Assembly: GCF_934294775.1 (NCBI RefSeq) | Contig: NZ_CAKRAH010000017.1 | Location: 1-55,834 of the forward strand | Reading direction: 5' to 3' | DNA length: 55,834 nt | Source of the DNA: an uncultured Dorea sp. | GTDB taxonomy: Bacteria > Bacillota > Clostridia > Lachnospirales > Lachnospiraceae | Shown here: piece by piece, positions 51,374-55,834 of the stretch | Layout of the letters: the number at the start of each line of letters is the position of its first letter | Position numbering within the stretch: the stretch's first letter is position 1 | Position numbers and translations under genes: made by a program | Notes under the pieces: generated by a model | Databases searched by the model: none | Told to the model about the DNA's origin: nothing | Seen by the model: the letters and a program-made list of their open reading frames with translations, nothing else

Positions 51374-51901
51374 ATGACACACACAACTTTATCATCAGAC
51401 TCTTCACGGACAAGACGACTGGCTCTTGCCGGTGTATTTACGGCTCTTGCCATCGTCGGAAGCTTCTTAAGCTTTCCGGTTGCAGGCAGTAAATGTGCAC
51501 CTGTACAGCATATTATTAATATCCTGGCAGCAGTCATGTTAGGACCTTGGTACAGTGTAGGAATTGCATTTTGTGCCAGCCTGTTACGAAATCTGCTTGG
51601 TCTTGGCAGCATGATGGCTTTTCCCGGAAGTATGGTTGGAGCACTTTGCTGCGGACTTGTATACTCCATTTGCCACAAGCTCAGCCTGACTTGTCTTGCC
51701 GAGGCACTCGGCACAGGAATTCTTGGCGGCCTGGCTGCTTATCCTGTTGCAGTATATATTATGGGAATCACTCCTGCCGGGATCTTCGTCTATGTAGTTC
51801 CATTTCTGATTTCTACTATTGCAGGAAGCATTCTTGCATTCCTGCTGATTACAACGCTGAATAAAAGCGGCGTAATGTCTATGATAAAAACGACTCGTTA
51901 A
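51374..51901 (+). CDS. thiW: ThiW family ECF transporter S component (thiamine precursor uptake)
   Basis: The 175-residue membrane protein has about five helices and matches ThiW: TRRLALAGVFTALAIVGSFL, then SKCAPVQHIINILAAVMLGP and LLRNLLGLGSMMAFPGSMVG. ThiW is a putative substrate-binding S component that works with a shared ECF module encoded elsewhere and is thought to import the thiazole precursor. Control by the TPP riboswitch supports this. The start at 51374 is preceded by AAGGGA. The longer open frame begins inside the riboswitch and is not used. Confidence 0.93.
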   Translation: MTHTTLSSDSSRTRRLALAGVFTALAIVGSFLSFPVAGSKCAPVQHIINILAAVMLGPWYSVGIAFCASLLRNLLGLGSMMAFPGSMVGALCCGLVYSICHKLSLTCLAEALGTGILGGLAAYPVAVYIMGITPAGIFVYVVPFLISTIAGSILAFLLITTLNKSGVMSMIKTTR

Positions 51902-51915
51902 GAGTTGTTTAGAAA

Positions 51916-52069
51916 CGGTACATCGGGGACACCACCTTGTACCGCATACACAAGTATCAGATTTTCCATCTGATATAGGCGTCAGTAATTTCATAGTTCT
52001 TTTATGAACCGCAGATCTGTGTAGAGAAATATTTTTCCCGCACCAAAATCTGTGTGTTTTTGCTGACGC
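51916..52069 (+). promoter_or_regulatory. Folded leader RNA candidate between thiW and thiC
   Basis: The 208-bp gap contains several perfect stems. CGGTACA/TGTACCG pairs 51916-51922 with 51938-51944. TATCAGA/TCTGATA pairs 51955-51961 with 51969-51975. A long-range GCGTCAG/CTGACGC (51979-51985 with 52063-52069) encloses smaller helices such as GTTC/GAAC and CAGAT/ATCTG. It lacks the TPP core. I do not recognise the class. Confidence 0.5.
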
Positions 52070-52109
52070 TTTATAACCTTATATCTAATTTTTTAACGGA
52101 GGCAAAAAC

Positions 52110-53420
52110 ATGAGAAATTACACAACACAGATGGATGCTGCAAGAAAAGGAATTGTCACTCCTGAAATTGAGATTGTAGCAAAAAAAGAAAACATGACAA
52201 CAGAAGCACTTATGAAACTGGTTGCAGAAGGCAAGGTTGCAATCTGTGCCAACAAGAATCACACCAGCCTTGATCCGGAAGGTGTCGGAAGCATGCTCCG
52301 TACCAAGATCAATGTAAACCTTGGTGTATCCCGCGACTGCAAGGATTACAATATTGAAATGGAAAAAGTTATGAGTGCTGTAAAGCTTGGTGCTGAAGCC
52401 ATCATGGATTTATCAAGCCACGGTAACACACAGCCATTCCGCCAGAAACTGACACATGAATGCCCTGCTATGATCGGTACGGTTCCTGTATACGACAGTG
52501 TCATCCACTATCAGAGAGATCTTGCTACTCTGACCGCTCAGGACTTCATCGACGTTGTCCGTCTTCACGCAGAAGATGGTGTAGACTTTGTCACACTTCA
52601 CTGCGGAATTACACGTAAAACAATTGAGCAGATAAAAAAACACAAACGTAAAATGAATATTGTAAGCCGCGGCGGAAGTCTTGTATTTGCATGGATGTGT
52701 ATGACCGGAGAAGAAAATCCTTTCTACGAACACTATGATGAGATTCTTGATATCTGCGAAGAATATGATGTTACTATCTCCCTTGGTGATGCATGCCGCC
52801 CTGGATGTCTGGCTGATGCTACCGATGTATGCCAGATTGAAGAACTGGTGCGTCTTGGAGAACTCACAAAACGTGCATGGGATCACAATGTACAGGTAAT
52901 GGTAGAAGGACCGGGACATGTGCCGCTTGATCAGGTTGCAGCCAACATGAAAGTACAGCAGAGTATCTGCATGGGTGCTCCGTTCTATGTACTTGGCCCT
53001 CTTGTTACGGATATTGCTCCAGGTTACGACCACATCACATCCGCTATCGGTGGTGCAGTTGCTGCTATGAATGGTGCTGCATTCTTATGTTATGTAACAC
53101 CTGCAGAACATCTGGCGCTTCCTAATGTAGATGACGTAAAACAGGGAATCATTGCTTCCAAGATTGCTGCTCATGCTGCCGATATCGCCAAAGGTGTTCC
53201 CGGAGCACGTGATATTGATGATAAAATGGCTGAAGCACGTCAGAAACTTGACTGGGACGCACAGTATGCCTGTGCATTAGACCCTGAAACAGCCAAAGCC
53301 ATCCGTGACAGCCGAAGCCCGGAAGATGATCACAGTGATACCTGCAGTATGTGCGGAAAATTCTGCGCAGTCAGAAGTATGAATAAGGCTTTGGCCGGGG
53401 AATATATTGATATTCTGTAA
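52110..53420 (+). CDS. thiC: Phosphomethylpyrimidine synthase ThiC
   Basis: The 436-residue radical-SAM enzyme rearranges AIR to HMP-phosphate, the pyrimidine half of thiamine. The C-terminal cluster-binding motif CSMCGKFC (about 412-419) binds the 4Fe-4S centre. The barrel carries DLSSHGNTQPFRQKL-type residues near 105, ISLGDACRPGCLADATD and MVEGPGHVPLDQ. The short form without the long N-terminal extension is typical of anaerobic Firmicutes. A GGAGG site lies 8 nt before the ATG. It probably shares the riboswitch-controlled transcript with thiW, or is controlled by its own folded leader. Confidence 0.97.
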   Translation: MRNYTTQMDAARKGIVTPEIEIVAKKENMTTEALMKLVAEGKVAICANKNHTSLDPEGVGSMLRTKINVNLGVSRDCKDYNIEMEKVMSAVKLGAEAIMDLSSHGNTQPFRQKLTHECPAMIGTVPVYDSVIHYQRDLATLTAQDFIDVVRLHAEDGVDFVTLHCGITRKTIEQIKKHKRKMNIVSRGGSLVFAWMCMTGEENPFYEHYDEILDICEEYDVTISLGDACRPGCLADATDVCQIEELVRLGELTKRAWDHNVQVMVEGPGHVPLDQVAANMKVQQSICMGAPFYVLGPLVTDIAPGYDHITSAIGGAVAAMNGAAFLCYVTPAEHLALPNVDDVKQGIIASKIAAHAADIAKGVPGARDIDDKMAEARQKLDWDAQYACALDPETAKAIRDSRSPEDDHSDTCSMCGKFCAVRSMNKALAGEYIDIL

Positions 53421-53425
53421 TTCTT

Positions 53426-53667
53426 GGGATTTAATTTAATTTGGGATTTAATTCAGAAAGGCTGTGGATACCCGAACAGGAATAAAGCTTGGAAAGGCGT
53501 TCCAAGCTTTATTCCGTGTGTATCAAATGCCTTACGAATGAAATGGCAAATGCGTAACCGTAGTGGCCTCCACCGGATTACACTTCAGGGTATTTCATTT
53601 ATTAACATCCGCTGCCCTTCAAGGACTGAGAGGCCGCTTCTCCAGTTAATAAATAAAATCCCAATTT
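53426..53667. repeat. Palindrome-rich intergenic element (MITE-like)
   Basis: The gap between thiC and the CoA-transferase is almost entirely paired sequence. Imperfect terminal inverted repeats GATTTAA..TTGGGATTT lie at about 53428-53450 and 53650-53667. Inside are the hairpin GGAATAAAGCTTGGAA with its complement (53479-53515), AATGAAAT/ATTTCATT (53538-53599) enclosing GTAACCG/CGGATTAC, and a 15-bp inverted repeat ATTTCATTTATTAAC (53592-53606) with its complement near 53645-53659. The first inner hairpin can terminate thiC. No coding frame is seen. Confidence 0.6.
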
Positions 53668-55177
53668 AAATCTCCACCTCAAACGGCAGCCTGTCCAGAA
53701 TGTCTTTCTGCATATCTACTCCTGGGTAGACTTCGATCAGTTTTAAGCCTTTTGGTGTCAGTCTGAACACACAGCGTTCTGTTACATACAATACCTTTTG
53801 TCCGTTTTCAATCGCACGTTTTGCAGAAAAGCTTACACTATTAACCTTTTCTACAAATTTTGGTATCTCTCCTTCTTTCCGAATCGTTACCACACCTTTT
53901 TCCTGCGTAACATCCAATCCCTTGGCATCAAATGTCATACAGAATACAACCGTTGGTGTTTTTGCCGTAATATTCGCAAATCCGCCAATTCCGGCAAAAG
54001 CTCCGGGACCTCTATGTGCATTGATGTTTCCATATCTATCCACTTCCAGCGCACCCATAAAACAGATATCAAGTCCGCCATTATCATACAGATCAAACTG
54101 GTTTGCCATATCATAGACAGATGCTGCCCCGATCATTGCTCCAAAAGCCTCTCCTGATACCGGAAATCCTCCAATGCCGCCCGATTCTACTGTTAAGGTT
54201 ACCATATCAAGCATACCACACTTTCGTGCATATCTTGATACCATCTCCGGAATTCCGATTCCGATATTAACAATATCATCTACCCTGAGTTCCTGCGCCG
54301 CTCTTTTGCCGATAATATTTCCGGTTACACTGTTTTTCTGTGGCTTCGTAGACACATTCTCTATCTTTTCGCTCCATGCATGCCACTCCTTATAAGGGAT
54401 CTCAAAACTTCCGGTAAGTGCAGTATATGCTTCATTTCTCTTCTCTGGCTCTGCCACAACGATTGCATCTACCAAACAGCCCGGAATAATAGCATTACGT
54501 GGCCGGGACGGTGTATCAACCAATCTGTCTACCTGCACAATTACTTTTCCTCTGTTTGCCTTTACTGCCTGACAAATAGAAAGCGCATCTCCTGACATGA
54601 ACATATCATCAAATGTAATATTGCCTTTTCTGTCTGCCGCAGTTCCTTTGATCAACGCAATGGTAATCTTTGGAAGTTTATAATACAGAAATTCATCCCC
54701 ATCCACTTCAACATGTTTTACCAGTGAGTCATCAATAGAAATTCTGTTAATTCCAGGTCCTTCTCGTCTTGGATCTACAAAAATATCCAGACCAACTTTG
54801 GAAAGAGCTCCGGGAAGCCCCCCTGCCTGTGCACGGATTGCATGGGAAATACATCCAAGCGGCAGATTATATGCTTCAAACCGATCCTCCAGCACCAGTT
54901 TCTTCGTGCTAAGCATTGCTCCAAAATGACCACAGATCAGCTTGTCCACTGCACCTTCTTTGATATATCTTTCTGCATTATGTTCCTCGTCCCAGACACC
55001 AAACCCTGCACTCGATACAATTGTCAGATGCGTCGGTGACTGCATCTTCTGATACCTTCGGTAGATTGCTTCATGAAGTTCCGTTGGATTCTCTATTCCT
55101 ACAAATGAATTGACGCAGATACAGTCACCGTCCCGAATCAGACGGATTGCTTCATCTGCACTCATAATTTCATACAT
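53666..55177 (-). CDS. Acyl-CoA:acetate CoA-transferase (YdiF/AtoDA fusion type)
   Basis: The 503-residue protein joins the two CoA-transferase family I domains in one chain. The N-terminal domain (about 1-270) starts IMSADEAIRLIRDGDCICVN, and the C-terminal one (about 290-503) includes DDIVNIGIGIPEMV. The catalytic glutamate is in TVESGGIGGFPVSG (about residue 333). Such enzymes move CoA between acetate or acetoacetate and other short acids during fermentation. The ATG at 55177 follows AAGGAG at 8 nt. The frame upstream to 55234 is not used. The stop codon lies within the terminal repeat of the adjacent palindromic element. Confidence 0.92.
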   Translation of the reverse strand: MYEIMSADEAIRLIRDGDCICVNSFVGIENPTELHEAIYRRYQKMQSPTHLTIVSSAGFGVWDEEHNAERYIKEGAVDKLICGHFGAMLSTKKLVLEDRFEAYNLPLGCISHAIRAQAGGLPGALSKVGLDIFVDPRREGPGINRISIDDSLVKHVEVDGDEFLYYKLPKITIALIKGTAADRKGNITFDDMFMSGDALSICQAVKANRGKVIVQVDRLVDTPSRPRNAIIPGCLVDAIVVAEPEKRNEAYTALTGSFEIPYKEWHAWSEKIENVSTKPQKNSVTGNIIGKRAAQELRVDDIVNIGIGIPEMVSRYARKCGMLDMVTLTVESGGIGGFPVSGEAFGAMIGAASVYDMANQFDLYDNGGLDICFMGALEVDRYGNINAHRGPGAFAGIGGFANITAKTPTVVFCMTFDAKGLDVTQEKGVVTIRKEGEIPKFVEKVNSVSFSAKRAIENGQKVLYVTERCVFRLTPKGLKLIEVYPGVDMQKDILDRLPFEVEI

Positions 55178-55247
55178 AATTTTATCTCCTTCGTCCTGGG
55201 TATTTTTAATCAGGCGGATATTCACACTCCGCATTCTGCTAAATATT

Positions 55248-55276
55248 ATTTTACCCGATTACTTTAGCTAAGTCCA
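55248..55276 (-). promoter_or_regulatory. Probable promoter of the CoA-transferase gene
   Basis: TGGACT (55271-55276) and TAAAAT (55248-55253) on the minus strand are spaced by 17 bp, with a predicted leader of about 65 nt. Confidence 0.5.
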
Positions 55277-55292
55277 GTAAAGGAATCCAGAC

Positions 55293-55310
55293 TGGCTTTT
55301 CAAAAAGCCA
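55293..55310 (-). terminator. Short hairpin downstream of the TetR chimera
   Basis: TGGCTTTT pairs with AAAAAGCCA around a one- to two-base loop. It may end transcription of the remnant gene upstream, but no clear T-run follows on the minus strand. Confidence 0.4.
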
Positions 55311-55353
55311 TTTCTTACTTCTCCTGTTATCACGGTGCTATATCTATTCTGCT

Positions 55354-55752
55354 TTATTTCCGATAATGTACATCGAATTTCTCTTCCTGATCACAAAAGC
55401 ATCTGCTGCCTTTTGATACGATCTTCTGATAAGTTCCGCTGCTGGTTACACGATTTTTCACAGATTGATATGTCTTCGTATGTGTGACTGCATTTCTTAC
55501 CGTTTTTGCTGTTTGCTTTACAGCATTTACAGCAGTACGATCCACATTTTTGACCGTATTGACGACTGTTTTTACAACCTTTTTCGCTGTATTAACAATC
55601 TTCTTACCAACATTCTTCACCGCACTCACTGCTTTCTTCCGATTTATCAACGCTTCCCCTTTTGTCATATCAAGTTCTCCTGCTATTTGATTAACTGAGA
55701 CAGCCTCATAACCATCTCTGGCGAACAAATGCAGTGCCGCAATTAATATTTG
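55354..55752 (-). pseudogene. TetR N-terminal remnant joined to a lysine/valine-rich sequence
   Basis: The first part, ALHLFARDGYEAVSVNQIAG and ELDMTKG, is the helix-turn-helix start of a TetR regulator, but the first residues are cut by a stop. The rest of TetR is replaced by a basic repetitive sequence (VGKKIVNTAKKVVKTVVNT, then similar units and TYQSVKNRVTSSGTYQKI). That stretch resembles linker or pre-toxin regions of large secreted toxins, which is only an impression. The only start codon is a TTG at 55728 without a clear ribosome site. It is best read as a deletion chimera of two genes. Confidence 0.55.
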
Positions 55753-55776
55753 TCAAAACTTTTCTTTTTGCTTATA

Positions 55777-55834
55777 TTATCTCTTTTTATAAATCAACAG
55801 CTCTGGATTTTCACCATCCTTCTCATATGTACAT
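55777..55834 (-). CDS. Possible C-terminal end of a gene entering from the window edge
   Basis: The last 58 bases read on the minus strand as YEKDGENPELLIYKKR followed by a stop codon at 55777. The composition looks coding, but the fragment is too short to identify. Confidence 0.3.
   Translation of the reverse strand, partial: CTYEKDGENPELLIYKKR

Noticed and set aside
51902..52109. Second TPP riboswitch in front of thiC
   Set aside because: CTGAGA and the ACCTGAT/GGATAATGCCA blocks are absent.
53666..55177. Separate AtoD and AtoA genes
   Set aside because: The two CoA-transferase domains are in one uninterrupted frame, typical of the YdiF-type single-chain enzyme.
1..55834. CRISPR array, phage integrase, transposase or conjugation genes
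   Set aside because: No regularly spaced direct repeats and no recognisable recombinase or transposase frame were found on either strand.

Overview
The window looks like a chromosomal segment of a low-GC anaerobic Firmicute, most probably a Lachnospiraceae member. This is inferred from A+T-rich codon use, strong AGGAGG-type ribosome sites, sigma-A promoters with 17-bp spacers, a sporulation-type cortex-lytic protein set, and uncharacterised families (DUF5662, a DUF5716/DUF5717-like module) that I associate with that family. Almost all genes lie on the minus strand. No rRNA, CRISPR array, transposase or prophage module is visible.

Layout. 1-73: 5' part of a tRNA-Leu. 218-3530: a DUF5662 gene, a GlgX-like protein that has lost all recognisable catalytic motifs, and an orphan sugar-binding lipoprotein. 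3673-7293: DUF1292 protein (plus strand), UvrD-like helicase, gltX. 7409-9045: a two-part ThrE-type exporter whose first part is fused in frame to a GNAT domain. 9240-13277: an LRR membrane protein and the purF-purB operon. 13522-15831: a polar amino-acid ABC transporter. 15935-21299: a three-gene module (TPR-like protein, degenerate Hsp70-like ATPase, 1099-residue protein), the best candidate here for an undescribed system. 21500-22998: a PLP aminotransferase behind a folded leader, and a cupin. 23078-27585: a complete BceRS-BceAB antimicrobial-peptide resistance module with a recognisable BceR operator. 27847-36572: SleB-like hydrolase, carAB with a probable attenuator, a secreted transglutaminase and a cortex-lytic-like protein. 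36758-43167: an Uma2 pseudogene, the conserved pyrH-frr-uppS-cdsA-dxr-rseP series, and xpt. 43250-48314: a three-subunit molybdenum hydroxylase and a MATE pump. 48597-51154: lepB and a DUF1810 gene between gene remnants (RraA, CitG, PTS EIIC, AraC). 51172-53420: TPP riboswitch, thiW and thiC. 53666-55834: a CoA-transferase and a TetR chimera.

How the parts fit. PurF/PurB, Xpt and CarAB/PyrH supply nucleotides. The Xdh-like enzyme may feed purine or N-heterocycle use, since xpt is next to it. UppS/CdsA/Dxr/RseP/LepB serve isoprenoid, lipid and envelope functions. BceRS-AB is a self-contained stress module. Thiamine genes are under TPP control. Several intergenic spaces hold decayed genes (28.8-29.1, 35.2, 36.8-37.1, 48.6-48.9, 50.2-51.1 and 55.4-55.7 kb), so this chromosome appears to be losing accessory functions by small deletions and frameshifts.

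Limits. Family names come from reading the sequence and from memory of families. No search, alignment or folding program was run. Promoters, terminators and folded RNAs were found by eye.
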